From: Chloroflexota bacterium | GTDB taxonomy: Bacteria > Chloroflexota > Anaerolineae > B4-G1 > SLSP01 | Assembly: GCA_019873645.1 (NCBI GenBank) | Contig: JAIOAX010000010.1 | Coordinates: forward strand, 1-64,000 | Direction of reading: 5' to 3' | DNA: 64,000 nt | In this document: positions 43,718 to 52,510 of the stretch, piece by piece | Layout: every line of letters starts with the position of its first letter | How positions within the stretch are numbered: the first letter of the stretch is position 1 | The notes under the pieces: generated by a model | What the model saw: only the letters and a program-made list of their open reading frames with translations | The model's database searches: none | What the model was told of the DNA's origin: nothing | Program-made: the position numbers and the translations under genes

Positions 43718-44260
43718 TTACATCAACAACAGGTAACTGTAATCAATCGCGCTGATGAGCAGCGTCATAAACAAGGCCAGCAAGGCGGCGTTCAGCAAGG
43801 CCGTGCGCAACGGCTTGTCCTTCTGCTGCCGTAACGCACGCATTAACAAGGCGCCCACGAGGCCCAACGCCAGGCCGTGCAGGACTACGCCGATCCACGG
43901 GGCATTGCCCGCGGCTGCGCCTTGCGCCAGTGCCAACCCCACGCCCGTCAGCCCGCCGAAAAGGGCATCTATCTTCCGGTTGCTCCAGCGGCTTTCGGTG
44001 GCCAGGTAGGCGGCAAAGAGCACCTGCAAAATTCCAAAGGTCACAATGTTCACCACCGTGACCGCCCACGGCTCGTGGTAGCCGCTGATGAGCGGTTCGG
44101 TGTAGCGGATGAGCAACGAGCCTGCCACGGCGCTGACGAGGCTGCACAGTACCGCGTCACGACGTCGGCCTCTGGCCCACAGCCATACTGCCGCCACGAA
44201 TAAGATCAGCACGGGCGCGTTCTGGACGAATTCCCAGAAGATGGCGTTGATGAATATCAT
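43718..44260 (-). CDS. Small membrane protein, unknown
   Basis: 180 residues with five predicted membrane helices ('ILFVAAVWLWARG', 'VVNIVTFGILQVLFAAYLA', 'IGVVLHGLALGLVGALLM', 'LLALFMTLLISAIDYSYLLL'). No known domain is recognised. It sits 2 bp after the permease and 3 bp before the GT87 gene, so it is part of the same operon and could help a lipid or sugar process at the membrane. Confidence 0.78.
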   Translation of the reverse strand: MIFINAIFWEFVQNAPVLILFVAAVWLWARGRRRDAVLCSLVSAVAGSLLIRYTEPLISGYHEPWAVTVVNIVTFGILQVLFAAYLATESRWSNRKIDALFGGLTGVGLALAQGAAAGNAPWIGVVLHGLALGLVGALLMRALRQQKDKPLRTALLNAALLALFMTLLISAIDYSYLLLM

Positions 44261-44262
44261 CT

Positions 44263-46590
44263 CTATTCTCCCCGCAGGACCTGGACGATGGGAATCCGCG
44301 CTGCCCGCTTCCCCGGCAGATAGCTCCCCGCGACGCTGACGATGACCATCAGCACAGGGATCGCTGCAACGTATAAGCCATTCAGCGTTGTCTCCACTGC
44401 GCCGAATCCGTAAGTTTTCGAAAGCGCGGCCAATACGCTGTTAGTGAATCCCCATCCTAACGGCAACCCTGTCAAGGCCGCTAAAAATCCCAGGAAACCG
44501 GCCGCTGTGTTGACCATCAGCACAACCTGTCGGGGCGTGAAGCCGAGCGTCTTGAGCACACCGATCACGCGCAGCTTCTCCTGGACAGCTAACAGCGAGG
44601 TATTAAACACACTAACCAATGCTATACCTATTAGAATACCGGATAATGCAAAAAGTGCAAGTTGCAGGTAGACCACGACGCCAGGAATGGCCTGCCCGGC
44701 GAAGGTTAGATTCAGGTCGGATTCCGGTTTGGGTTCGATATAACGCTTTAACAGCGCCGTGTCGGTATGCGGCGCGAGCTTCAGGTAGTAGACGGCCGGG
44801 CTTTCCCCTGGCAACAATCGCGCCAGCGTGGAGAAATTCGCCATGGCCATCTGCCCGGTGTTGACCGGCTCTGTATACGCGCCGACGATGCGCCAGGTGA
44901 CGGGGCGGTTGCGGCGGCCATCCACAATGACCGTCAACTCGTCGCCGACACGCAAGCCCAACCAATCTAACAATCCCTGCCCGGCCATCACCTCGTCGGT
45001 GTCTGGACGGATCAGCCGTCCTTCCAGGATTCTGAAGGGGAAGGAGGAAAGCTCGCCATCCACCGCGCGCACTTGAAAGCTCTCTCCCGTCGGCGTTTCG
45101 ACGTCCACGCGGTATTCGCCGTAGAAGGCTGTCACGCCGGGCGCACGTTCCAGGAGATGGCGCACTTTGCTATCTGGCGTTATGCCGCGCGTGACGATGG
45201 CATCGTAGGCGATGCCCAACAGGTGCGGGTTGGCCTTGTAGGTTTCCAGCGTCTCGTTCAACGTCAACCCGAAGACGATGCCGACGACGCCGATCAACAG
45301 GTTCAGGCCGGTGCTCAACGAACGGAACGGCCGGGCAAAGACATCGCTTAAGCCCAACACAAAGGGGATCGAGAAGCCCAGGCGTGCCGCCAGCCGCGGC
45401 AGCCAGAATTCCTTCTTGGCCGGGGCCTCCGCGCCGGTGGCGATGGCTTTGACGATGTTGGCTTGCGCCGCCCGCCGCGCCGAGCGCCACGCAGCCGCTG
45501 CGATGATCGTCGGGATGATGCCCAGCACCAGCATAACGATCAGGGGGTTGAACGGCGGGCGGAAAGTGGTGCTCAACGCCGAGGCGACATTCCGCAGGGG
45601 CAGGGGCGAGAGCAGCAAACCGAGCACCAGACCGATGGGGCAGCCGATCAGCCCCAAGACCAGGTATTGCCCCAGGTAGAGCCAGAGGATTTGCGCTTTG
45701 GTGAAACCTACGGCCTTGAGGATGCCCACTTGCCGGAATTGCGACAGGACAAACGCGCTGATGCCGCTGACGATAACCAGCACCGTCGCCAGGATTGCGA
45801 ACAGGCTGAAGGCGCCCAACAGGATGAAGTTGAGCCGCGCGCCGAAGTTGGCCGAACGCTTCACATCCCGCCAATCTGTGTGATTGCGCACGGCGTCGGG
45901 CTGGAGCAGTGCCTCGATCTGCGTCAGAACCTCGGTCACGGCTTCGGGGTCCGCCAGGCGCAGCCCCAGCGACCATTCCCAGGCGGTGGAATCGGGATAC
46001 AGCTCCCGAAAGAGGCTTTGACTGACGTAGAGATAGGGTGGTTGGGTGTTGCGATAGGTGTCCCAGGTGGGGTTGTAGGCCAGTCCGATGACCGGCAAGC
46101 TGACTTTTTTGCCGTCTTGCCGGGTGACGCCGATGCTGTCGCCGACTGCCAGCCCGTACAGGTCCGCCAGGTCGCGGCTGGCAAGCACTTCAGCTTGCCG
46201 GGGAAGCAGGTAGCGGCCCGCTTGCACCAGCAGGCGGTTCACCCGCGGCGGTTGCAACGGCGTGTCGCGGATGCTCACCCAGACCCGCGTATCGCCGATT
46301 GACACCCGTGCTGTGACACTGTACTGGAGGCCGGTGCTGTCTGTCACTTCCGGCAGCGCTTCGAGGCGGGCGATGTCCCGGCGGGTGACTTTGGCGCGGT
46401 CGAAATACAACCACAGATGCGCGCCATTCAGCGTGGCAAAGGAACGGTCGTAGGGCGCGCTGAGGTTGAGCAGTGTTGCCAGCGCCAGGGTCAGCAACAT
46501 CGTCGCCGAGACAATCGTCATCAGTGTCAGGAGCGAGATGAACGGCCTTCCGACGACATCAGCTTTGAGTTTCTGCCAGATGGCTAACAT
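44263..46590 (-). CDS. FtsX-like ABC permease
   Basis: 775 residues. One N-terminal helix, a large periplasmic MacB-type domain (about 45-240), three helices, then a second periplasmic domain (about 440-620) and three to four helices: a duplicated FtsX arrangement as in LolCE/MacB-type exporters. 'TVLVIVSGISAFVLSQFRQV' and 'VGILKAVGFTKAQILWLYLG' is the conserved FtsX coupling helix, repeated as 'LRVIGVLKTLGFTPRQVVLM'. It pairs with the ATPase at 46670-47404. Such exporters move lipoproteins, lipids or hydrophobic compounds or act mechanically, so export of a diterpenoid is possible but unproven. Confidence 0.9.
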   Translation of the reverse strand: MLAIWQKLKADVVGRPFISLLTLMTIVSATMLLTLALATLLNLSAPYDRSFATLNGAHLWLYFDRAKVTRRDIARLEALPEVTDSTGLQYSVTARVSIGDTRVWVSIRDTPLQPPRVNRLLVQAGRYLLPRQAEVLASRDLADLYGLAVGDSIGVTRQDGKKVSLPVIGLAYNPTWDTYRNTQPPYLYVSQSLFRELYPDSTAWEWSLGLRLADPEAVTEVLTQIEALLQPDAVRNHTDWRDVKRSANFGARLNFILLGAFSLFAILATVLVIVSGISAFVLSQFRQVGILKAVGFTKAQILWLYLGQYLVLGLIGCPIGLVLGLLLSPLPLRNVASALSTTFRPPFNPLIVMLVLGIIPTIIAAAAWRSARRAAQANIVKAIATGAEAPAKKEFWLPRLAARLGFSIPFVLGLSDVFARPFRSLSTGLNLLIGVVGIVFGLTLNETLETYKANPHLLGIAYDAIVTRGITPDSKVRHLLERAPGVTAFYGEYRVDVETPTGESFQVRAVDGELSSFPFRILEGRLIRPDTDEVMAGQGLLDWLGLRVGDELTVIVDGRRNRPVTWRIVGAYTEPVNTGQMAMANFSTLARLLPGESPAVYYLKLAPHTDTALLKRYIEPKPESDLNLTFAGQAIPGVVVYLQLALFALSGILIGIALVSVFNTSLLAVQEKLRVIGVLKTLGFTPRQVVLMVNTAAGFLGFLAALTGLPLGWGFTNSVLAALSKTYGFGAVETTLNGLYVAAIPVLMVIVSVAGSYLPGKRAARIPIVQVLRGE

Positions 46591-46672
46591 AGTGAATCAA
46601 GAATCAGCGAATGAGCGAATCAGCGAATGAGCGAATCAGCGAATGAGCGAATCCCCCAATCCCCAATCCCTA
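46588..46672. repeat. gcgaatga/gcgaatca tandem repeat
   Basis: About seven units of 'aatcagcgaatgagcg' type between the ATPase and permease genes, ending in 'cccaatccccaatccc'. The same unit, in the inverse direction, occurs at 58203-58300 and 60058-60142. Confidence 0.8.
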
Positions 46673-47404
46673 CGTTTCGGTCAGGGTGATCATGAATTGG
46701 GCGATGCGCTGCACGTCCACGCCCGGCATTTCTTCGACCAGCCGCCCATCGCGGATGAAGATGACGTGCTTGGCTTGCGCGGCGGCCGACGCGTCGTGCG
46801 TCACCATCAAAATTGTCTGCCCCTGCGCGTTACATTCACGCAAGATGTGCAGCACTTCCTGCCCGCTTTTGCTGTCCAGGTTACCCGTAGGTTCGTCGGC
46901 CAGCAGGAGCGTGGGCTGGTTGATCAGCGCCCGTGCGATGGCAACCCGCTGCTGTTGTCCGCCCGAAAGTTCCCACGGATGTTTGCGCGCTTGATCCAGA
47001 ATCCCCAGGCGTTCCATCAACGCATTGGCCCGCTGCCGCACGGCTTTGCGCTCTCGTCCGCTCTGTAACAGCGCCGGCAACTCGATGTTGGCCTGGACCG
47101 TCAGGTTGTCAATCAGATTGAAGAACTGGAAGATAAAGCCGATGTGCGTGCGGCGGAATTTTGCCAGCGCCGTTTCGTTCATGGCGCTCAGGACGGCGTC
47201 CCGGACTTCGATCCGTCCGGCGGAGGGGCGATCCAGCCCCCCCAGCAGGTGCAGCAGGGTGGATTTTCCACTGCCCGACGGTCCCATCACCGCGACAAAA
47301 TCACCTTCGGCCAGCTCCAGCGAGACACCGCGCAAGGCGGTGAAGGCGACCGCGCCGGTTTTGTAGATTTTCTCGACGTTGACAAGCCTGACCAGCGCCG
47401 TCAT
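46670..47404 (-). CDS. ABC transporter ATP-binding protein (LolD/MacB type)
   Basis: 244 residues from the ATG overlapping the GNAT stop (ATGA). Walker A 'GPSGSGKSTLLHLLGGLDRP', signature 'LSGGQQQRVAIARALINQPT', Walker B 'LLLADEPTGNLDSKSG' and the H-loop in 'MVTHDASAA' are all intact. The 'TALRGVSLELAEGDFVAVMG' start is typical of the LolD/FtsE/MacB branch that works with FtsX-like permeases, and such a permease is the next gene. Confidence 0.94.
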   Translation of the reverse strand: MTALVRLVNVEKIYKTGAVAFTALRGVSLELAEGDFVAVMGPSGSGKSTLLHLLGGLDRPSAGRIEVRDAVLSAMNETALAKFRRTHIGFIFQFFNLIDNLTVQANIELPALLQSGRERKAVRQRANALMERLGILDQARKHPWELSGGQQQRVAIARALINQPTLLLADEPTGNLDSKSGQEVLHILRECNAQGQTILMVTHDASAAAQAKHVIFIRDGRLVEEMPGVDVQRIAQFMITLTET

Positions 47405-48201
47405 ACCTGCGTATAGCACGTGCGGGTGAAATAAGTCTTGAAGCCGGCGATGCGCAGGAAACGCTCGAAGGGCGCGCCGGCCGTCGTCTGCAACAGGGCG
47501 CGCCGGCAGCCCCAGGCATAAGCGTCGGCATAGACCTTGGCCGTCAGCCCGCTGAGCACTTTCAGCCCGCGCAGTCTGGAGATAATGCCTGCGCTTCCCA
47601 CAATTGCCAGGTCTTCATGGCAGAGCAGAGTGCACACCCCTAGCGGTTGCCCGTCGAACGTCGCCACGTAGTGAAACATCCCCGGCAGACCGATGGAAGG
47701 CGTAAGCACCTCGGCCAGCGCTTCGGCGTACTCTTCCGGCATCCCAAAGGCTTTCAGGAAGACCTGTGCAAAGGTCGGCGCTTCGCTTTTGTCAATACTA
47801 TGCACTTCCACGCGCGCGGGTACGGCCGATTGCACCAGGTCTTCCGGGCGTTCCAGGACCATCCAGGCTTCCTGTTCCTTTTGGCGGATGAAGCCCGCCT
47901 GCTCCAATTGGCGGGGCAAGTCTTCCGGCGTGCATGCCGGTGAAAGAAAGACCGTCGGTGGCAGTTCGCGTGAGGTGAAGTGTTCCATGATCTCGGCAAT
48001 CAAATCCTGGGCCGTCTCGCGTGTGGCCCGCAACAGACAGGCGTGATTGACATCCGGTGTGGGGAAAATCTGACTGCTGGTGATGATCATATCATCCCGC
48101 AGGATCAACTCCACGCCCGGCGTTGCGGCAACCATCGGTTGCATCGCCACATAGTTTTGCCGTTCGAGAGCCGCCATTGCTTCAACCGTCACTTTTGTCA
48201 T
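47401..48201 (-). CDS. GNAT-like acetyltransferase
   Basis: 266 residues. An N-terminal half with 'NHACLLRATRETAQDLIAEI' and a C-terminal GNAT domain: 'FHYVATFDGQPLGVCTLL', 'IVGSAGIISRLRGLKVLSGL' (acetyl-CoA loop region, R-x-x-G-L variant) and 'AYAWGCRRALLQTTAGAPFE'. The pyrophosphate loop is looser than the Q/R-x-x-G-x-G/A consensus. Substrate unknown. It heads the transport operon. Confidence 0.78.
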   Translation of the reverse strand: MTKVTVEAMAALERQNYVAMQPMVAATPGVELILRDDMIITSSQIFPTPDVNHACLLRATRETAQDLIAEIMEHFTSRELPPTVFLSPACTPEDLPRQLEQAGFIRQKEQEAWMVLERPEDLVQSAVPARVEVHSIDKSEAPTFAQVFLKAFGMPEEYAEALAEVLTPSIGLPGMFHYVATFDGQPLGVCTLLCHEDLAIVGSAGIISRLRGLKVLSGLTAKVYADAYAWGCRRALLQTTAGAPFERFLRIAGFKTYFTRTCYTQV

Positions 48202-48225
48202 ACCACATCTCCTTGTTCCAATTCT

Positions 48226-48266
48226 GCGGTGGCGCGGTCAAAGACCGGCCACAGCGAGAGATCTTC
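48226..48266. repeat. ctgtgaccggtctctg element, copy 1
   Basis: On the minus strand: 'tcgctgtggccggtctttga' then 'ccgcgccaccgcag'. Related copies are at 56188-56250 and 59860-59920 on the + strand. It lies between the GNAT gene and the next gene upstream. Confidence 0.6.
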
Positions 48267-48299
48267 AGTGGCGCAGGCCGTACAAGAGTGGTTAAAGTA

Positions 48300-49142
48300 T
48301 TATTGCCGAGAGGCTACCAACCGCCCATATCCTGCGAGGACCGACGCCACGATGGTACAGCTCAACAACATAGTATCTGCGGTGTGGCGCGTAAGCCCAT
48401 CGGCAACGAACAATCCCATGCTCAACAGCGCAGCCATGACCGGCAAGCGTTCCGGCAGCGTCGTGGAGGGTGCGGCGCGCGGCGCGAACGTTGCCATTGC
48501 GGGAGGCCAGAGCGCATACACCGCCGCCGCGCCGGTTCCCACGTCCGACAACGACCAGAACCATCCGGCCAGCAGCGACGATGCCTCGAACACCTCCGAA
48601 CGCACTCTGAAGTTGATCCAGTTTGCCAGGGTATAGGCGACTAGGGCGAGCATGAGTCCATGTAGGGTGACTCGCATGCGGGGATCGGCGGTATACGTTA
48701 GCGCTACCCAGGTCACATACAGCAGCGCGATGTCCATAATCGGGTATAACGCGCCGCCGAAGAAGAACAGCACGGGCTGCGCAATGGCCGCCATAACCGG
48801 TCGGAAAAGCGCCACCCAAATCACCGCCGTCGCCGCCGCCAGGAGCGCGCCGTAGGCCGCCCAACCGGCTTGCTGGGCGCGGCGGGGGTGACGCCAGAAC
48901 GCCCCAAATAGCAGCCCGTAGCGGGCGATGTAAAAGGCATCAATCAAACTGAAAACGGCCAAAGTCTTGCCGGTCACATAGTCGTGGATGCCCCAGGCGA
49001 CGTTGCCGGCAATGCCCAGCGTCCAGGCCCAGGCCAGCAGCCGCCAAAAAGTACGGGCGTCGGCCGCAGAATGATATGCTGCCCACCATAGCACGCCGGC
49101 CACAAGGAGGGAGACGAGAAAAGCCGCGACAAAGCCCAACAT
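48300..49142 (-). CDS. Seven-helix membrane protein, unknown
   Basis: 280 residues, about eight hydrophobic helices and no soluble domain ('GFVAAFLVSLLVAGVLWWAA', 'DAFYIARYGLLFGAF', 'LYPIMDIALLYVTWVAL', 'GLMLALVAYTLANWINF'). It resembles the membrane sensor parts of signalling proteins (MASE/7TMR-like) but has no attached domain. It starts 1 bp after the MFS gene stop, so the pair is probably co-transcribed. Confidence 0.72.
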   Translation of the reverse strand: MLGFVAAFLVSLLVAGVLWWAAYHSAADARTFWRLLAWAWTLGIAGNVAWGIHDYVTGKTLAVFSLIDAFYIARYGLLFGAFWRHPRRAQQAGWAAYGALLAAATAVIWVALFRPVMAAIAQPVLFFFGGALYPIMDIALLYVTWVALTYTADPRMRVTLHGLMLALVAYTLANWINFRVRSEVFEASSLLAGWFWSLSDVGTGAAAVYALWPPAMATFAPRAAPSTTLPERLPVMAALLSMGLFVADGLTRHTADTMLLSCTIVASVLAGYGRLVASRQ

Positions 49143-49143
49143 C

Positions 49144-50499
49144 TTATTTTACTGGAGCCTCCTTCGTGCCGGATTTGCCCCGGAAAGGATAGCGCAGGAA
49201 GATGAAGAAAGCCGCCAGGAGCATCACGCCGCCGACCACGCCGATGAGGCGCACGCCGAGCGGGCCATGGGGATCGCTGTGGCTGCGTCCCAACAACAAC
49301 AGCAACGGCAGAAACGCCGCCACCACGCCGTTGATGACCTGATCCAGCAGGCCCCACATCGCGTAATACAGTCCCTCGCGGCGTTGCCCGGTCAACATGG
49401 CGTCGTGGTCGGCGATCTCGGCGCCGAAGGCCATCGGCAGCATGGTGACACCGGACAGCGCGGCGGCTTGCAGCGTCACCCAGGCAATTCCCTGCGCCAT
49501 CAAAGGCAACGGCAGCCAATCGCCGATGAGCATCAGGCCGGGCAGCACAATGGCTGACGCCAGCAGCGAACCGGCGAACACCTTCCACTTGCCTACGCGT
49601 CCTGCCAGCCATGTGACCAGAGGATAGCAGAGCAGCGAACCCAGGATCGCGGGGACGTAAAACCACAACATATCGCCCTCGCTCAGCAGACAGATCTCGG
49701 TGACGATGTAGGGGAGCGCCGATTGCACCAGTGAGGTCAACCCCCAATAGAACAGACCTGCCGCCGTCATCACGACGAAGGCGCGGTTTTGCAGCAACGA
49801 TTTGACAATCGCGCGCAGGTTGCGGCGCGGCAACGCGCCTTCCGCCGACGTTTGCCAGCGCTCCGGGCGTTCGCGCAACACCAGGAAGGGCAAGTAGAGC
49901 AACGGAAGCGCCGCGAACGCGTAGATAAGCATCGCGCCAACGTATCCCCGCCGTTCAATGAGCATCCCCGCCGCGCCGCTGAAGATCATCCCCAACAGCA
50001 TAAAGCTGGAGGCCCAGGCAGACATCCGCACGCGATGCCGATCGGTCAGGGCAAGTTCCGGCAGCAGGGCGGTGTAGGGAATCTGATTTGTCGTATACGC
50101 CAGGTTGTACAGCACCAGCACTATTCCCAGGTACACGAGATTCCACGCCGAGAGGGTGCGCAACGGCGGCGTCCACAGCAGGACGAAGAGCGCGAGCATC
50201 GGCAGGCCGGAGGCGAACATCAGCGGCAGGCGGCGGCCCCAGCGTGTGCGCAGGTTATCCGATAGGTGCCCGATGAACGGTGACAGGACGGCGTTGAGCG
50301 CGCGCGTTCCCAGCACGACCACTCCGTACCATGCCGCCGGTACAAGGGCATTTCTTTCTCCCGCCGGCGGCAGATAGAAGTAGAGCAGCCAACTGCCGAG
50401 AATGCTCCACAGCATAGCACTGGCCAGCGTGATCAGCGCGTAAGTCACGTCTATTTTCAAGGATGGTTGTGGCGTGTCGGTTGCCGTGGTTGTGGACAT
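49144..50499 (-). CDS. MFS transporter (GPH/MFS_2 type)
   Basis: 451 residues, twelve membrane helices. The loop 2-3 signature appears as 'GHLSDNLRTRWGRRLPLMF', the usual form in glycoside-pentoside-hexuronide and related MFS_2 carriers. 'AYTTNQIPYTALLPELALTD' is a further family hallmark (NxxYxALxPEL). 'AEIADHDAMLTGQRREGLYY' is typical of the second half. Substrate not predictable. Divergent from the O-antigen ligase-like gene. Confidence 0.9.
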   Translation of the reverse strand: MSTTTATDTPQPSLKIDVTYALITLASAMLWSILGSWLLYFYLPPAGERNALVPAAWYGVVVLGTRALNAVLSPFIGHLSDNLRTRWGRRLPLMFASGLPMLALFVLLWTPPLRTLSAWNLVYLGIVLVLYNLAYTTNQIPYTALLPELALTDRHRVRMSAWASSFMLLGMIFSGAAGMLIERRGYVGAMLIYAFAALPLLYLPFLVLRERPERWQTSAEGALPRRNLRAIVKSLLQNRAFVVMTAAGLFYWGLTSLVQSALPYIVTEICLLSEGDMLWFYVPAILGSLLCYPLVTWLAGRVGKWKVFAGSLLASAIVLPGLMLIGDWLPLPLMAQGIAWVTLQAAALSGVTMLPMAFGAEIADHDAMLTGQRREGLYYAMWGLLDQVINGVVAAFLPLLLLLGRSHSDPHGPLGVRLIGVVGGVMLLAAFFIFLRYPFRGKSGTKEAPVK

Positions 50500-50865
50500 G
50501 GTTGTTCCTCAGATAAATCGTTTGGACGTTGGAAAGTTAGCACGTTTGAACGTTGCTTTGTCCAGGGACACAACCTGATTATAACCAATTTGTGGGATAA
50601 ATACAAAAGGCTGGCTACGGCGGGGTGCATTTCAGGATGGGGGCAGTTTTTTGCGTTTTCCCCTCTCACCCCCTGCCTCCGCTCTCCCCACCTGCGGGGA
50701 GAGCGGAGGGATTTCTCAAAGGGGGATTTTGCGCGGCGAAGCCGCGCAAAATCCCCCTCTATTTACCTTTTCCCCCAAGTTGAAATGTCCCCCTACGGCG
50801 AATATGCCTCTTTCGCGAGGTCTTGACGTGCCCTCACGGACGGGTATAATCCCGCCAGAGGTGAG
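50500..50865. other. Divergent intergenic region with two strong hairpins
   Basis: Contains 'acgtt' type repeats (50517-50560), a 14-bp hairpin (50676-50709) and an 18-bp hairpin with a 3-nt loop (50720-50758). The second hairpin's arms carry 'attttgcgcggc'. A promoter for the + gene lies at 50823-50850. Confidence 0.75.
50823..50850 (+). promoter_or_regulatory. Promoter of the O-antigen ligase-like gene
   Basis: TTGACG (50823-50828), 16-bp spacer, TATAAT (50845-50850), 15 bp before the start codon, so the leader is very short; 'agaggtgag' is the ribosome site. Confidence 0.75.
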
Positions 50866-52350
50866 ATGACAAACTGGCGTACGACCGTTCAAGACCTGTT
50901 GGAAAGTAGCCCGCTGCGACCGCTGCTGTTTAGCCGACGTCGCTGGCTGTTGATCGCTATCGCCGTGTTGCTGATGGCGGCATTGAGCATCGGCGGCGGC
51001 TGGCTGATTGCGGAACTGGGTGCGTTGCCGGTGCTCATCCTGCTGGTAGCCCTGGGTCTGTTTGTCTGGATTCTGCGGGACATCGAAATCGCCTATGCCG
51101 GGGTGATCGGCGTCATCACCCTGCTGCCTTTTGCCTCGCTGCCCTTCAGCATCGGCTTCAAACCGACGTTCCTGGACCTTGCCCTGGGCGGACTGTTCTT
51201 TGTCTGGCTGCTGCCCTATCTCCTGGGCGAAGAGCAACGTTTCGACGCCACACCGCTGGGCGCGCTGGTGCTTGTGTTTGCGTTTCTGGCTATCGGCACC
51301 TTTATCGCCGGTTTAGGCCACGCCGCGTTGACGGTCACTTTGGTCCGCCGTTTTGCGGAGACGCTGTTGAGCATCGCCCTCTTCTATCTTGTCGTCAACA
51401 CGGTGCGCGACGCCGGACGGCTGGGGCGGTTGATGCGTTGGTTGATTCTAGGGGCGACGGCCGCCGCGGCCTTGGGGATCATCCTGTACTTTTTGCCGGA
51501 TTTGTTGACGGTGCGCATCCTCTCCGCGTTAGGACGGCTCGGCTACCCTACCGGCGTGGGCGTGCTCCGTTACATCCGTGATGACCCTTCCTTGATGCAG
51601 CGCGCTACATCTACCTCCGTTGACCCAAATGTGCTCGGCAGCCTCCTGAATTTGGCCCTGGTGATGACGGTTCCCCAACTCTTTGCCAGACGGCCGTTGT
51701 TGCCGCGCTGGATGCTCATCGTCTGTCTTGGCTTGATGGGGATATGCCTGGGCTTGACCATTTCGCGCGGTTCGATGGCGGCGGCGGTTTTGGCCGTTTT
51801 GGCGATCAGCGTCCTGCGTTATCGTAAACTGTTGCCCTGGTTCGCGGCGGCGCTGCTCCTGGTGCTGGTCCTCCCCTGGACACAGGCGTATCTCCAGCAT
51901 TTTATCGAGGGGCTTCAACTTCAAGATTTGTCTATGAAGATGCGCCTGGGAGAATACAAGGATGCGTTCATCCTTATCCGCCGTTATCCCTTGCTGGGCG
52001 TAGGATTTGCCGGCGCGCCGGACATTGACATTTACACCGCCGTCGCCAGCGTCTACCTGACCATTGCCGAGCGGATGGGACTGATCGGCCTGACGGTTTT
52101 CCTGGTGATCGCCGGCGTGCTGCTCGCGCGTTTCTGGCGCTGGCGCAAAGTCGCCGAGACGTTGCCGGAACTGGAGCCCCTGTGGTATGGGATTCACGCA
52201 GCCATTATCGGCGGCTTGATTGCCGGGTTATCGGATCACTACTTCTTCAGCCTGGATTTCCACCATTCGGTGACGCTGTTCTGGTTGATCGTGGGGCTGG
52301 CGACCGCCTCGGTACAAATTGCCCGTTCATCTGTGAGTGGTAATCAGTAA
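50866..52350 (+). CDS. O-antigen ligase/polymerase-like (Wzy_C) membrane protein
   Basis: 494 residues, about eleven hydrophobic helices. The family core around the periplasmic loop reads 'LQDLSMKMRLGEYKDAFILI' then 'RRYPLLGVGFAGAPDI', the conserved R-x-x-x-W/Y and 'PLLGVG' segment of Wzy_C/O-antigen ligase proteins (PF04932). 'SRGSMAAAVLAVLAISVLRY' is another typical segment. It should polymerise or attach surface polysaccharide. It stands alone with its own promoter. Confidence 0.87.
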   Translation: MTNWRTTVQDLLESSPLRPLLFSRRRWLLIAIAVLLMAALSIGGGWLIAELGALPVLILLVALGLFVWILRDIEIAYAGVIGVITLLPFASLPFSIGFKPTFLDLALGGLFFVWLLPYLLGEEQRFDATPLGALVLVFAFLAIGTFIAGLGHAALTVTLVRRFAETLLSIALFYLVVNTVRDAGRLGRLMRWLILGATAAAALGIILYFLPDLLTVRILSALGRLGYPTGVGVLRYIRDDPSLMQRATSTSVDPNVLGSLLNLALVMTVPQLFARRPLLPRWMLIVCLGLMGICLGLTISRGSMAAAVLAVLAISVLRYRKLLPWFAAALLLVLVLPWTQAYLQHFIEGLQLQDLSMKMRLGEYKDAFILIRRYPLLGVGFAGAPDIDIYTAVASVYLTIAERMGLIGLTVFLVIAGVLLARFWRWRKVAETLPELEPLWYGIHAAIIGGLIAGLSDHYFFSLDFHHSVTLFWLIVGLATASVQIARSSVSGNQ

Positions 52351-52430
52351 CCGGTAATTCGGTAACTGGTAATCGGTGGCTCGTAATTCGTAATTCGCCA
52401 TTCACCATTCCCCATTCACCACTCGCCATT
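52346..52430. repeat. Heptad repeats (ggtaatc, attcacc types)
   Basis: 'ggtaatcagtaaccggtaat' units give way to ATTCACC/ATTCCCC heptads. The stop of the preceding gene lies at the first unit. The dnaN promoter follows. Confidence 0.75.
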
Positions 52431-52439
52431 TGCTCCTCC

Positions 52440-52467
52440 TTGCCCTTTCCTCAGGGTAGAGTATACT
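52440..52467 (+). promoter_or_regulatory. Promoter of dnaN
   Basis: TTGCCC (52440-52445), 16-bp spacer, TATACT (52462-52467). The start codon follows at 52511 behind 'tcaggaggc'. Confidence 0.6.
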
Positions 52468-52510
52468 GGGGATAATCGAAACTAAAATCAAACGTCTCAG
52501 GAGGCCCTCG

